Shown here: piece after piece, positions 35,975-46,130 of the stretch | Numbering within the stretch: position 1 is the first letter of the stretch | Layout of the letters: every line of letters starts with the position of its first letter | Assembly (NCBI GenBank): GCA_964646605.1 | Contig: CAZYEX010000006.1 | Location: 124,001 to 188,000, forward strand | From: SBAX01 sp964646605 | GTDB taxonomy: Bacteria; Planctomycetota; Phycisphaerae; UBA1845 | DNA: 64,000 nt | Direction of reading: 5' to 3' | Notes under the pieces: model-generated | The model's input: the letters and a program-made list of their open reading frames with translations, nothing else | What the model was told of the DNA's origin: nothing | Databases searched by the model: none | Position numbers and translations under genes: made by a program

Positions 35975-37018
35975 ATGGATACCCCCGACGAAATCCTCGA
36001 CGACGAGCTACCCCCCTCCATCGACGAGGCGTCCGCTGCAACTCAACAAACCCACCGCCTGCGGATTCGCAAGCGCGTCGTCGGCCGCCGCATCGACAAG
36101 TACCTCCACGGCCGATTCCCCCGCGCCTCCCGCACCCTCCTCCAGCGCTGCATCAAAGAGGGCCTCATCACCGTCAACGGACTGCCCACCAAAGCCAGCT
36201 ACGAACCCGCCGCCGGAGACCTCGTCGAAGTCAACCTCCCCCCCCCGCCTCCCAGCGAGGTCCTCCCCGAGAACATCCCCATCGACATCATCTACGAGGA
36301 CGAGTGGCTCATCGTCCTCAACAAACGCGAGGGCATGGTCTGTCACCCCGCCTATGCGGGACAGACCGGAACCGTCGCCAACGCCGTCGCCTTCCACGCC
36401 GCCACCCTCAGCCGCGGCGAAGACCCCTTCCGCCCCGGAATCGTCCATCGCCTCGACAAGAACACCACCGGCGTCCTCCTCATCGCCAAAACCGACGAAG
36501 CCCACTGGCGCGTTTCGTTGCAATTCGAACGCCGAACCGTACGCAAGGAATACTTCGCCATCTGCGAAGGCCGCATCCCTCTCGACGGCGACCTCATCAA
36601 CAAACCCCTCGCTCCCCACCCCGACACCACCCAGCGCATGATCCTCCCCTCCGCCAACCCCCCGCGACAAGCCATGTTCAAGGAGGCCATCACCGAGTAC
36701 CGCGTCCACACCCGATACGTCGGATACACCTCCGTCGATCTTTTCCCCCGCACCGGGCGCACCCACCAACTCCGCATCCACATGTCCTCCCTCGGGCACC
36801 CCATGGTCGGCGACAAAGTCTACGGCGGCCGGCCCGTCAGTGAGCACGATCTCACCGGCCAGGGAAGCGACGAGCCCCTCATCGAGCATCAGGCCCTGCA
36901 TGCCAAGCGACTGTCACTCATACACCCCATCCTCGAAACCCCCCTTGCCCTCCAGGCCCCCATTTCGCCCCGAATCCAACGCCTCGTCGAACTCCTCGAA
37001 CAATTCCGCAAACCCTAG
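35975..37018 (+). CDS. RluD-family 23S rRNA/tRNA pseudouridine synthase
   Basis: A 347-residue enzyme. Residues about 25-90 form an S4 RNA-binding domain (RIDKYLHGRFPRASRTLLQ, CIKEGLITVNG). The catalytic domain has IIYEDEWLIVLNKREGMVCH and the signature GIVHRLDKNTTGVLLIAKT, in which Asp is the catalytic residue. LFPRTGRTHQLRIHM and DKVYGGRP follow. It isomerises uridines to pseudouridine in rRNA or tRNA. The ATG at 35975 is chosen; a TTG at 35960 and a GTG at 35918 are in frame but lie in or next to a family A repeat. It follows the RNA helicase, a sensible RNA-modification pairing. Confidence 0.9.
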   Translation: MDTPDEILDDELPPSIDEASAATQQTHRLRIRKRVVGRRIDKYLHGRFPRASRTLLQRCIKEGLITVNGLPTKASYEPAAGDLVEVNLPPPPPSEVLPENIPIDIIYEDEWLIVLNKREGMVCHPAYAGQTGTVANAVAFHAATLSRGEDPFRPGIVHRLDKNTTGVLLIAKTDEAHWRVSLQFERRTVRKEYFAICEGRIPLDGDLINKPLAPHPDTTQRMILPSANPPRQAMFKEAITEYRVHTRYVGYTSVDLFPRTGRTHQLRIHMSSLGHPMVGDKVYGGRPVSEHDLTGQGSDEPLIEHQALHAKRLSLIHPILETPLALQAPISPRIQRLVELLEQFRKP

Positions 37019-37054
37019 CAGCGTGTGGAAGAACCCGGGGCGGTCGTTTTCGAT

Positions 37055-37110
37055 GTAGCGTCACCCCTCGTGGGTGACGCCGGGTGCCACTGGCAGCTTG
37101 CTGCCAGTGC
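37055..37110. repeat. family A hairpin joined to 33-base palindrome repeat (family D)
   Basis: A family A variant with arms GCGTCACCC/GGGTGACGC (37055-37080) runs into a 33-base sequence (37078-37110) containing the palindrome CACTGGCAGC...GCTGCCAGTG. The 33 bases recur exactly at 40476-40508. The remaining 37019-37266 has a GTGGGTCCTCAGACCCAC hairpin and no gene. Confidence 0.75.
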
Positions 37111-37266
37111 CATCCTGTGGTCTCCGCCCAAAGGAAGTAGGGTGGGTCCTCAGACCCACCTTCTCCCAACCGACACCCCCCGACCATCCTGGCCCAACCG
37201 CCCCGTCGAGCCTTCGTGGAATTCCCGCCTACCTCAAGTCCCGCCCGAACGAATCCGAAGCACGGA

Positions 37267-37716
37267 ATGGATATGACCACCCTCCCCCAAGCTCGATCCA
37301 CCGTTTGTGTCCGCCAGGTCATGACCACCACCGTCCAGACCCTCGAACTCGACGACTCCATTGCTTTGGCCGCCCGGATTTTCGAACGCGAGCATTTCCA
37401 TCACGCCGTCATCCTGGCCAGGGGAAAAGTCTTCGGCGTCCTCTCCGACCGCGACATCCTCAAGGCCGTCAGCCCCTTCGCCGGCAACACCACCCTCGAA
37501 CGCCCCCAGGACGCCGCCACCCTCAAAAAACGAGTCCATCAGATCATGTCTCGACAACCCGTCACCGTGCCTCCCGAATGCACCATCGCCGACGCCGCCC
37601 ACACCATGCTCACTCGCCGAGTCTCCTGCTTGCCCATCGTCGATGACCACGGCGCTCTCCTCGGCATCCTCACCATGCGCGACCTGATCGCCCAACTCGC
37701 CAAGGCACCCGACTAG
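37267..37716 (+). CDS. tandem CBS-domain protein
   Basis: A 149-residue protein made of two CBS domains: VRQVMTTTVQTLELDDSIAL...VFGVLSDRDILKAV and VHQIMSRQPVTVPPECTIAD...LLGILTMRDLIAQL. Each ends in the D-R/M-R-D-I/L motif that binds adenosyl ligands. There is no attached enzyme or channel domain, so it is probably an energy or ligand sensor acting on a partner. ATG 37267 or 37273 may start it. Spacers on both sides are repeat-rich. Confidence 0.88.
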   Translation: MDMTTLPQARSTVCVRQVMTTTVQTLELDDSIALAARIFEREHFHHAVILARGKVFGVLSDRDILKAVSPFAGNTTLERPQDAATLKKRVHQIMSRQPVTVPPECTIADAAHTMLTRRVSCLPIVDDHGALLGILTMRDLIAQLAKAPD

Positions 37717-37805
37717 CCAAGCCGACCTTCGATCGCCCGCGACATCGCACCGCCGCCCACGTCCCTCGACACTCGCACTCCCGCCATACCACACCGCGCC
37801 CGCGC

Positions 37806-37855
37806 CGTAACTTGTAACTCGTAACTGGTAACTTGTAATTCGTAATTGGTAATTC
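37806..37855. repeat. heptad tandem repeat (GTAACTGG type)
   Basis: About seven units: GTAACTT, GTAACTC, GTAACTG, GTAACTT, GTAATTC, GTAATTG, GTAATTC. It lies between the CBS gene and the 37931 gene. Confidence 0.75.
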
Positions 37856-37930
37856 CCCACCCCCGATCGCTCCTCACCCCCTTTTCCACCGATCACCCCG
37901 CGCGTTATTAGGATGAAAGGAGCATTGCCC

Positions 37931-38797
37931 ATGCTCAAGCAGATGACCGACAAACAGCTCGCCGCCAACCGCCGCAACGCCCGCCGATCCACCGGCCCCA
38001 AAACGCCCACGGGCAAAGCCCGATCCTCCCGAAACGCCCTAAAACACGGCCTCCTCGCCAAAGACGTCGTCCTTGCCGATGGCCCACTCGCCGAGAGCCT
38101 CGCCGACTTTCACGACCTCCTCGCCGACTTCCACCGTCAACTCAAGCCCCAAGGCCCCGTCCAGAAAACCATCGTCGAGCGACTCGCCGTCTCCTACTGG
38201 CGGCTCCTCCGCGCCCAACGCTACGAAGTCCGCGCCCAACGAGCCGCCGTCGGAGGGGCCCTACCCCCCGACGCCGACCCGCCCGCCATCGAAAAACTCA
38301 CCCGCCAACTCCAAGAAGCCCAAGCCGATCTCCACCGCGACGAGACCCTCCTCGAAATGTTGCACCAGCCCCCCGACCCCGCCGACCCCAAGGCCCAAGC
38401 TGATTTCCAGGACCTCGTCCGACAAACCCTCCAGAGCTTCGACGATGACCTCCCCGACCATCCCGAATCCGAATGGCACGAAACGGTCGTCGATCAGCTC
38501 CAGGAATCCGCCCAGGAGTGCCGAGTCCGTGTCACCAAGCGTCGGGAACAACTCGCCGACGCCCAGCGCCGAGCCGAACTCCACACCGCCCGCGCCGCCG
38601 CGGACGCCGCCCTCCCCGACCAACCCACTATGACCCGCCTCGTCCGCTACGAGTCCATGCTCGACCGCCACTTCCATCGCGCCCTCCACGAACTCCGCAA
38701 CTGGCAAACGAAGTCCAGCCGTTCGCGCCCGCTCCCAACGCGAAACAGAAAAAAGAATTCACGGAAACGAACCCATTCACCCGCCCGCGGAACCTGA
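37931..38797 (+). CDS. NRRNARRSTGPKTP-motif protein of unknown function
   Basis: A 288-residue protein that opens with MTDKQLAANRRNARRSTG then PKTPTGKARSSRNALKHGL. This N-terminal motif is frequent in Planctomycetota and some Acidobacteria, often as many paralogues, with no known function. The rest is helical: ERLAVSYWRLLRAQRYEVRA, LTRQLQEAQADLHRDE (coiled coil) and MTRLVRYESMLDRHFHRAL. The C-terminus is basic (NRKKNSRKRTH). Strong AAAGGAG eight bases before ATG 37931 makes this start better than the ATG at 37913, which lies inside the ribosome site. The basic ends suggest nucleic acid binding, but that is inference. Heptad repeats flank the gene on both sides. Confidence 0.75.
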   Translation: MLKQMTDKQLAANRRNARRSTGPKTPTGKARSSRNALKHGLLAKDVVLADGPLAESLADFHDLLADFHRQLKPQGPVQKTIVERLAVSYWRLLRAQRYEVRAQRAAVGGALPPDADPPAIEKLTRQLQEAQADLHRDETLLEMLHQPPDPADPKAQADFQDLVRQTLQSFDDDLPDHPESEWHETVVDQLQESAQECRVRVTKRREQLADAQRRAELHTARAAADAALPDQPTMTRLVRYESMLDRHFHRALHELRNWQTKSSRSRPLPTRNRKKNSRKRTHSPARGT

Positions 38798-38946
38798 AAA
38801 TGCGGTTTCCTCTCCGCAAAATGGCTTCGTTTCTGCCAAAAAACGTCCTTTTTTCGGGAATCGAACCCATCCCGCAATCCGCGTCGCGTGCGCCGCGCCC
38901 GCGTTCTTCCACCCACGCACACCCGCTATCCTCGCCCTCGCCCGCG

Positions 38947-39023
38947 CGGTACCTTGTAACTGGTAACTGGTAACTGGTCATTGGTCATTGGTAATTGGTA
39001 ATTGGTAATTGGTCATTCGTAAC
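38947..39023. repeat. heptad tandem repeat, longest array
   Basis: About eleven 7-base units: GTACCTT, GTAACTG three times, GTCATTG twice, GTAATTG three times, GTCATTC, GTAACAG. It ends just before the dihydrolipoyl dehydrogenase gene. Confidence 0.8.
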
Positions 39024-39050
39024 AGTCAATCGGAATAAGGACCCTCAGCT

Positions 39051-40448
<1,398 letters not shown>

Positions 40449-40475
40449 CGCGACCCGCTCACGGTTGACGCTGCC

Positions 40476-40751
40476 CGCCGGGTGCCACTGGCAGCTTGCT
40501 GCCAGTGCTTCCTTCTGTATGAGCACGAAATGAACCAACCATCCGGACAATCTTCGACTCACCAAAAGCTCGTCCGTCATCTCGACGAACCGGGTCAGGC
40601 CCACGAGTTGACCTTCTCGCGTTACCAACACCGCAGCGTTGCCCCGATTCTCGACTGCGCCACCCACAACGGGTGGCGCTACCCGACGTCCGCACCGGTG
40701 TTGGACGAAGGCACTGGCCGGTCCGCCTCGGGCGGACCAGTGGCACCCGGC
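40476..40751. repeat. 276-base repeat block with inverted ends (family D)
   Basis: It begins with the 33-base family D sequence (40476-40508). It ends with CCAGTGGCACCCGGC (40737-40751), the reverse complement of 40477-40491. Inside are a family A hairpin (40657-40682) and GGTCCGCCTCGGGCGGACC (40720-40738). The intergenic region 40449-40792 therefore holds no gene but a nested set of palindromes, perhaps a small non-coding mobile element. Confidence 0.6.
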
Positions 40752-40792
40752 AGGGCTGTTGGTCCGGCTCGAACGATCCGATAAACAGAACG

Positions 40793-41836
40793 ATGATCAT
40801 CCACGCGCCCGCTAAGCAACCTCCCTTGCGGCAAGAGTCGGCCGGTTCAACCCCCGGCTGCCTGGTGGTCATGTACCACTACGTTCACGATCGTGATCCC
40901 CTGGCTCGCCCCGGCCCGGCAGGAAGTCAGCCCGGTCTGCACGCCCTGTCGATCGCGGACTTCCGCGCACAGCTCGACACGCTCAGCGCGACGATGGAGC
41001 CCATCGACTGGCCGACGTACTGCGGTTGGTTGAGCGGGCGAGCGCCGATCCCGCCGCGAAGTTTCCTCTTGACCTTCGACGACGGACTGCGCGACCACGC
41101 CGAAATCGTGCTGCCCATTCTCGAAGAGCGCGGCCTGCGCGGAGTGTTCTTCATTCCCACCACGGTGTTGACCACGCGGCGGATGCTCCCCGCCCATCAG
41201 ATCCATCTTCTACTCTCCGCCCTGGGCGAGGCTGCGTTGGAGAACGAGTTGCTCAGCCGACTGGCCGAGCGCAAGGCGCACGACTGGTGCAAGCACTTCA
41301 CACGCGACGCGGGCTCGCTGCAGCGCAGCGCCCACGCCATGTATCACTACGAGCCGCCGCGGATCGCCCGCTTGAAATACTTTTTGACCATGGAACTGCC
41401 CATCGAACTCCGCGCCGCGGTACTCGATGATATTTTCGCCCAACACATCGGATCGGGCGCCCGGTGGTCCGGTCATTGGTATCTGGGCTGGGACGATCTG
41501 GCCAAGATGAAATCGCTGGGGCACACCGTGGGCGGACACGGAAACTCCCACGAACCGTTCTCCCGCTTGACGGCGGATGAGGTTCGCCGCGACATCCAAG
41601 AAACGACGAAGGTGCTGAGCGAGGGCTTGGGCCCGGACCCCCGACCGATGTCGTTTCCGTACGGCAGCTACACCGACGCGGCCTGCGGCTTCTGCCGCGA
41701 CGCGGGGTTTGTCAACGCCTTCTCCACCCAATCACGCTGGACGCAGCGAGGATGCGATCCGTTTCGCCTTCCACGGGTGGACACGATTCGCGTGTCCGAA
41801 CTTTTGCACGGGGATCCGATATGCCCACGAACGTGA
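40793..41836 (+). CDS. polysaccharide deacetylase (NodB homology) family
   Basis: A 347-residue CE4-type enzyme. VVMYHYVHD opens the domain. FLLTFDDGLRDHAEIVLPIL carries the metal-binding Asp (TFDDG). GHTVGGHGNSHEPFSRL is the second metal motif (H-x3-5-H). MSFPYGSYTDAA is motif 3. GVFFIPTTVL is also conserved. It deacetylates N-acetyl sugars in surface polysaccharide or a glycan precursor. There is no signal peptide, so it probably acts in the cytoplasm, as in EPS or glycosylation clusters. It overlaps the downstream methyltransferase by 16 bases, so they work together. The ATG at 40793 is the natural start. Confidence 0.88.
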   Translation: MIIHAPAKQPPLRQESAGSTPGCLVVMYHYVHDRDPLARPGPAGSQPGLHALSIADFRAQLDTLSATMEPIDWPTYCGWLSGRAPIPPRSFLLTFDDGLRDHAEIVLPILEERGLRGVFFIPTTVLTTRRMLPAHQIHLLLSALGEAALENELLSRLAERKAHDWCKHFTRDAGSLQRSAHAMYHYEPPRIARLKYFLTMELPIELRAAVLDDIFAQHIGSGARWSGHWYLGWDDLAKMKSLGHTVGGHGNSHEPFSRLTADEVRRDIQETTKVLSEGLGPDPRPMSFPYGSYTDAACGFCRDAGFVNAFSTQSRWTQRGCDPFRLPRVDTIRVSELLHGDPICPRT

Positions 41837-42870
41837 CCGAGTGTGACACTGTTGCCGGGCCCTCCTGTGCGCCTCCGGAGCGTCGCATTGCGTGCCCAAA
41901 GCCGAGCGACGACCCATCGTCGGCGCCGTCCGCTGTTTCCGAGACGGGCCAAACTCTTCGCAAGTTCCTGCAAGCCTATTGGTTGCGGCCGGAGAACGCC
42001 CTGTGGATGACGCTGCGGAGTTTGACGTTATCCACCGCGCCGTTCCGCCGCCCCGCGATCGACGTAAGTTGCGGAGACGGCGTCTTCAGTTTTCTTCATT
42101 TCGGCGGGGCCTTGGACCCGGCGTTCGACGTGTTTACTTCCGTGTGCGCGCTGAACCGCCGACCCGGCGACCCGACGGACATGTTCGACTACGTGGCTGA
42201 CGACTACCGCCCCCCGATCGAGTCCCGCCCCAAAGAAAAAATCGACGTGGGAACGGATTGCAAAGCAACCATGCTCGCCAAGGCCGAACGGTTGCGCTTC
42301 TACGATCGCCTGGTCGAGCACGACAACAACCGACCCCTGCCTTTCGACGATGGAACGTTCGCAACGGTCTATTGCAACGCCGCGTATTGGGTCGAGAACA
42401 TCAACGGGTTCGTGGCCGAGCTGCGGCGAATCACGGCCTCCTCCGGGCGGATCATCCTGCACGTCAAGCTCGATGCCATGCGCGATTACACTCTCGATCG
42501 CTACGAGGACGTTCTAGGTTCGCGTTTCCTGGAAATCCTGGGCCGGAACCGGTTCGATTGCTGGCCGACGCTCACCGATCGTGCCACCTGGGAATCGCGC
42601 TTCGCCTCTGCCGGCCTGACCATCGAACAATCCCGACCCTTCGTGACCCGCACGCATGCCCATTTGTGGGACGTGGGCCTGCGACCCATCGCCCCCTTAC
42701 TCATCCGCATGGCCAACGCCCTCACACCCGCGACCCGCGCCCAAATCAAGCGCGATTGGGTGGCTCTCTTGGAAGAATTGCTGACCCCGCTCGCCGACCC
42801 GATGCTCAACCTCTTCGGCAACCATGCAGAAGCGGCGGAAGTCCAGTACGTTCTAGGCCGAGGCACGTAG
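41821..42870 (+). CDS. class I SAM-dependent methyltransferase
   Basis: A 349-residue protein. Residues 1-45 are Pro/Ser-rich. Motif I is AIDVSCGDGVFSFL (DxSxGxG). LPFDDGTFATVYCNAAYWVE matches the Methyltransf_11 motif II region, with RITASSGRIILHV as the following strand. The C-terminal part after about residue 260 (AGLTIEQSRPF, LIRMANAL) is helical. It starts within the deacetylase gene, so the two proteins are made together and may modify the same glycan or lipid-linked sugar. The true acceptor is unknown. Confidence 0.83.
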   Translation: MPTNVTECDTVAGPSCAPPERRIACPKPSDDPSSAPSAVSETGQTLRKFLQAYWLRPENALWMTLRSLTLSTAPFRRPAIDVSCGDGVFSFLHFGGALDPAFDVFTSVCALNRRPGDPTDMFDYVADDYRPPIESRPKEKIDVGTDCKATMLAKAERLRFYDRLVEHDNNRPLPFDDGTFATVYCNAAYWVENINGFVAELRRITASSGRIILHVKLDAMRDYTLDRYEDVLGSRFLEILGRNRFDCWPTLTDRATWESRFASAGLTIEQSRPFVTRTHAHLWDVGLRPIAPLLIRMANALTPATRAQIKRDWVALLEELLTPLADPMLNLFGNHAEAAEVQYVLGRGT

Positions 42871-42998
42871 GAGCCTATCCCCGCATCGATGTTCTCGGTC
42901 TCGGCGCGGACTGAAGCCTAGCGCTTGCAACGGCGATACCGCTTCCGCCCATGCGAACGATCGCGTATGGTTCTCCCCATGCCAGGACGCTATTCAAC

Positions 42999-43055
42999 AT
43001 GAGTGCCCCTTGGCTGGACGGATTGAATCTCGCGCAACGTCAGGCCGTCACCCAC
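42999..43055 (+). pseudogene. remnant of a UvrD-type helicase 5' end
   Basis: Nineteen codons starting at ATG 42999 read MSAPWLDGLNLAQRQAVTH. They correspond residue by residue to MGVLCLDGLNPAQRQAVTH at the start of the intact helicase at 43833. The similarity stops abruptly after the His; the ATP-binding loop that should follow is absent. DNA identity is only about 70-75%, so this is an old or independently acquired copy. The toxin-antitoxin pair on the minus strand begins right at the break (antitoxin stop at 43048), as if the module had landed in a helicase gene. Confidence 0.65.
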
Positions 43056-43245
43056 GCCCTTTCGTTTCAGTCGTATCCTGCGGACGGGGACATTTTCCGC
43101 GGAACCTGGCCAGCACAGGGTCGCCCTGGATCATCTCGTCGGTCTTGCGACGCTGCTCTTCCGCGGAAAGCCCTCGGAACTCGGCGAGAATCGCTTGCTG
43201 AATCTCGTGCTTCATGCGAACGCAGTCGAAGGATTTGGCTTTCAC
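43048..43245 (-). CDS. small antitoxin-like protein paired with PIN toxin
   Basis: A 65-residue protein starting with GTG 43245, which overlaps the toxin stop in GTGA. MKHEIQQAILAEFRGLSAEE followed by QRRKTDEMIQGDPVLARF is typical of short antitoxins that lie next to PIN toxins. The last dozen residues (CPRPQDTTETKGRG) read into the helicase-remnant junction and may not be native. The toxin-first order is unusual for vapBC, where the antitoxin normally comes first. No ribbon-helix-helix motif is obvious, so the type of antitoxin is not clear. Confidence 0.65.
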   Translation of the reverse strand: MKAKSFDCVRMKHEIQQAILAEFRGLSAEEQRRKTDEMIQGDPVLARFRGKCPRPQDTTETKGRG

Positions 43246-43703
43246 ATTTCCACCACCTCGTTCGGGCTATGGATCGGGATCAATGGGTACCCGCGCAACA
43301 GGTTTACGGCGTGGTAACCACGGATCTTCTCGAAATGCACGATGTGCTTGAAGTTCCAACTCACGATCAGGTCCACCTCGGCAACGGAGGCGGCCGCAAT
43401 GTGCTCCGCGTCCAGAAGACATGCCGGTCCGACAACGCCGGCCGTCACGTATTCGTCTCGCAAACGATCAATCTCCCCCGACGGCGCGATGGTCTCGACG
43501 CAATCGTCCGGCAGATCGGCGAGCACGGTACGAACGCCTTCCGGCGCGCGGTGGAGTTCTCTGAGCGTCGTTGACGAAACGACGAGCAGGAAATGCTTCG
43601 CCCGAATCTCGTCGAACAGCCTGTGGCTCACCACGGCGAACTCGTCATCGAGACACCCTCCGAACACCGACGTATCCGCGTACATGCGAAGAACTCGCAA
43701 CAT
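43242..43703 (-). CDS. PIN-domain ribonuclease toxin
   Basis: About 153 residues. RMYADTSVFGGCLDDEF gives the first catalytic Asp of the PIN fold. LREL places the conserved Glu, and CLLDAEHIAAASVAEVDLIV holds the second acidic cluster. VSWNFKHIVHFEKI (normally T/S-W-N-x-x-H) completes the domain. It would cleave RNA when not bound by its antitoxin. ATG 43703 and 43685 are both possible starts. It lies in a small insert between two helicase starts, convergent to the remnant and divergent from the intact helicase. Confidence 0.82.
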   Translation of the reverse strand: MLRVLRMYADTSVFGGCLDDEFAVVSHRLFDEIRAKHFLLVVSSTTLRELHRAPEGVRTVLADLPDDCVETIAPSGEIDRLRDEYVTAGVVGPACLLDAEHIAAASVAEVDLIVSWNFKHIVHFEKIRGYHAVNLLRGYPLIPIHSPNEVVEM

Positions 43704-43832
43704 TCGACACCGTTGACTACGATACCGCCGCAAGCTCCACACGCAAGTCGCACCCGCATGGATCACGACCTTCCCTGTTGTTCCGTGGTCGAGTATGGTG
43801 GGATTCGGCTTCGAAAGGCGGCGCAGACCTCC

Positions 43833-45941
43833 ATGGGGGTTCTTTGTCTCGACGGACTGAATCCGGCACAGCGGCAAGCCGTTACGCACGGCGACGGGCC
43901 GTTGTTGATCGTGGCCGGGGCGGGTACCGGAAAGACCAAGACCCTGGCCTGCCGGGTCGCCCATCTCATCCACACCGGCGTGGCCCCGGAACGCATTCTG
44001 CTGCTGACCTTCACCCGCCGTGCAGCCGAGGAGATGTTGTCGCGGGCCGCGAAGCTGATCGAAGGGGACGGTCAGCCGAAAGTGTGGGGCGGGACCTTCC
44101 ATGCGGTCGCCAATCGGCTGCTGCGGATTCACGCCTCCGCGGTCGGGCTGACTGCGGACTTCACGGTCATGGACGAAAGCGACGCCGCGGATTTGATGAA
44201 CTTGATTCGCAGCGAGTTGGGATTTTCCAAGACCGACCGGCGCTTTCCGCGAAAGCACACCCTTGTGAAAATCTATTCGCACACCGTGAACGCCCAGCGG
44301 CCCCTCGTCGAAGTGCTCGATCGGCATTTCCCGTGGTGCGGAGACGACCGCGAGCCCTTGGTGCAGGTTTTCGACGCCTACGGGCAGCGTAAGAAAGACC
44401 AGCACCTTCTCGACTACGACGATCTTCTGCTCTTCTGGTGTGCGCTCTGCACCGCACCTCGCGTGGGCGAGACAATCGCCGCCCAATTCGACCACATCCT
44501 CGTGGACGAATACCAGGATACGAACGCCATTCAGGCGGAGATTCTCCGCGGGATGCGTCGGAAGAACTCGAACCTGACCGTGGTCGGTGACGACGCGCAG
44601 TCCATCTATTCGTTTCGTGCGGCCACCATTCGCAACATTCTCGACTTCCCCTCCCAGTTTCCGGGGACGACGGTGGTGACGCTGGAGGAGAATTACCGAT
44701 CGACGCAGCCCATCCTCGCCGCGGCCAACGCGGTGATGGCCCCGGCGAAAGAGCGCTATACGAAGGAGCTTCGCTCGACGCGAAAGTCGCAGCGCAAGCC
44801 GATGCTGGTGACCTGCGTCGATGAGGCCGAGCAGACCGAGCGAGTCTGCGAGAACATCCTCGCCCATCTCGAAGAGGGCATCCCGCTCATGCGCCAGGCG
44901 GTTTTATTTCGCGCTGGGCACCACAGCGCCGTCTTGGAGGTCGAGCTCGCTCGGCGAAACATCCCCTTCCACAAGTACGGCGGTCTGAAGTTCATCGAGG
45001 CCTCGCACATCAAGGACATGCTCGGATTTCTGCGCATCCTCGAGAATCCGCATGACGAAATCAGTTGGTTTCGCGTTTTGCAACTTTTCGAGGGCGTGGG
45101 ACCGCGCACGGCGCAGCGAATCATGGAGGAGCTAGGCGTACGCCGAGTGTCCGGCGAACCGGGTCGGAGGTCCGAAGATGCTGCCTCTCCCTTGGCACTC
45201 CTACTCAACCGAGTGCCTGCCGCGCCCCCCGCTGGGAAGGCGGCACTGGACGCCCTATGCCCGGCCCTTGCGTTCTGTCGCGGACAGGGCAGGGTCTCCA
45301 AGCGGACCGCAAACCCGGCGGATTTGTCCGCCAGGGACGAGCCTCCCCTGCCGCAACAGATCGAACGAATCCGCGAATGTTACGACCCGCTTTTCGAACG
45401 CGTGTATGACAACGCGAAGATGCGCTCGCGGGACCTCGATCAACTTGCCACCATCGCGGCACGTTATCGCTCGCGTTCGCGCTTCATCACCGACCTGACG
45501 CTCGACCCGCCGCGAGCAACGTCCGACCTTGCCCAACCGCCGTTCCTGGAGGAGGACTATCTTGTGCTCAGCACGATTCACTCGGCCAAGGGCTGCGAGT
45601 GGGACGTGGTCCACATCCTTCACGCCGCCGACGGGATGATCCCCTCGGACATGGCGGTCTCGGACCAGGACGGAATCGAAGAAGAGCGGCGATTGTTCTA
45701 CGTTGCCATCACCCGCGCGAAAGACATGCTCTATGTGTACTTCCCCCTGCGGTACTATCACCGGCGGTTCGGGCTTAGCGACGCACATGGGTACGCCCAG
45801 GTCACACGGTTTCTTACACCCGCGGCCAAGCGGCTCTTCGCCCAAGTCGAAGCCGTCCAGCTACAGGACGACGAAGCGGCAAGCCGCGGTTTGCTCACGA
45901 CCGAGCCCTACTCGCGTGTCAAGCGTCTATGGAACGGTTGA
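43833..45941 (+). CDS. UvrD/PcrA/Rep-family ATP-dependent DNA helicase
   Basis: A 702-residue SF1A helicase. LDGLNPAQRQAVTH is the Q-motif, LIVAGAGTGKTKTLACR is motif I and LLTFTRRAAEEM is Ia. HILVDEYQDTNAIQ is motif II. LTVVGDDAQSIYSFRAA is motif III, LEENYRST is IV and YVAITRAKDMLYVYF is VI. It unwinds DNA in repair or replication restart. A stretch around residues 440-500 (EDAASPLALLLNRVPAAPPA onward) is not a family motif and may be an insertion. The frame is open upstream to 43593, but the ATG at 43833 is the family start. Confidence 0.92.
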   Translation: MGVLCLDGLNPAQRQAVTHGDGPLLIVAGAGTGKTKTLACRVAHLIHTGVAPERILLLTFTRRAAEEMLSRAAKLIEGDGQPKVWGGTFHAVANRLLRIHASAVGLTADFTVMDESDAADLMNLIRSELGFSKTDRRFPRKHTLVKIYSHTVNAQRPLVEVLDRHFPWCGDDREPLVQVFDAYGQRKKDQHLLDYDDLLLFWCALCTAPRVGETIAAQFDHILVDEYQDTNAIQAEILRGMRRKNSNLTVVGDDAQSIYSFRAATIRNILDFPSQFPGTTVVTLEENYRSTQPILAAANAVMAPAKERYTKELRSTRKSQRKPMLVTCVDEAEQTERVCENILAHLEEGIPLMRQAVLFRAGHHSAVLEVELARRNIPFHKYGGLKFIEASHIKDMLGFLRILENPHDEISWFRVLQLFEGVGPRTAQRIMEELGVRRVSGEPGRRSEDAASPLALLLNRVPAAPPAGKAALDALCPALAFCRGQGRVSKRTANPADLSARDEPPLPQQIERIRECYDPLFERVYDNAKMRSRDLDQLATIAARYRSRSRFITDLTLDPPRATSDLAQPPFLEEDYLVLSTIHSAKGCEWDVVHILHAADGMIPSDMAVSDQDGIEEERRLFYVAITRAKDMLYVYFPLRYYHRRFGLSDAHGYAQVTRFLTPAAKRLFAQVEAVQLQDDEAASRGLLTTEPYSRVKRLWNG

Positions 45942-46130
45942 TATTACACTAGAATATTTCCTTGCCTCCGGCATGTGAATCTGGGGCAAACGACGGCATT
46001 CAAGATGCGTAATGGAATCTCAAAGTGAGGGCGGTTCAGGCGTGCGGCGTGTAAAGTCGGGCACTGGGCTTGGTACGTCAAATGCCGGGGATCACACAGG
46101 AACGTACGTCCGAATTATTGGAGGAATTGG

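Noticed and set aside
32961..39023. Heptad repeats as a CRISPR array
   Set aside because: Units are 7 bases with no spacers of 25-40 bases and no cas genes nearby.
42999..43055. A recent tandem duplication of the helicase gene
   Set aside because: Only 19 codons match, at about 70-75% DNA identity, too diverged for a recent copy.
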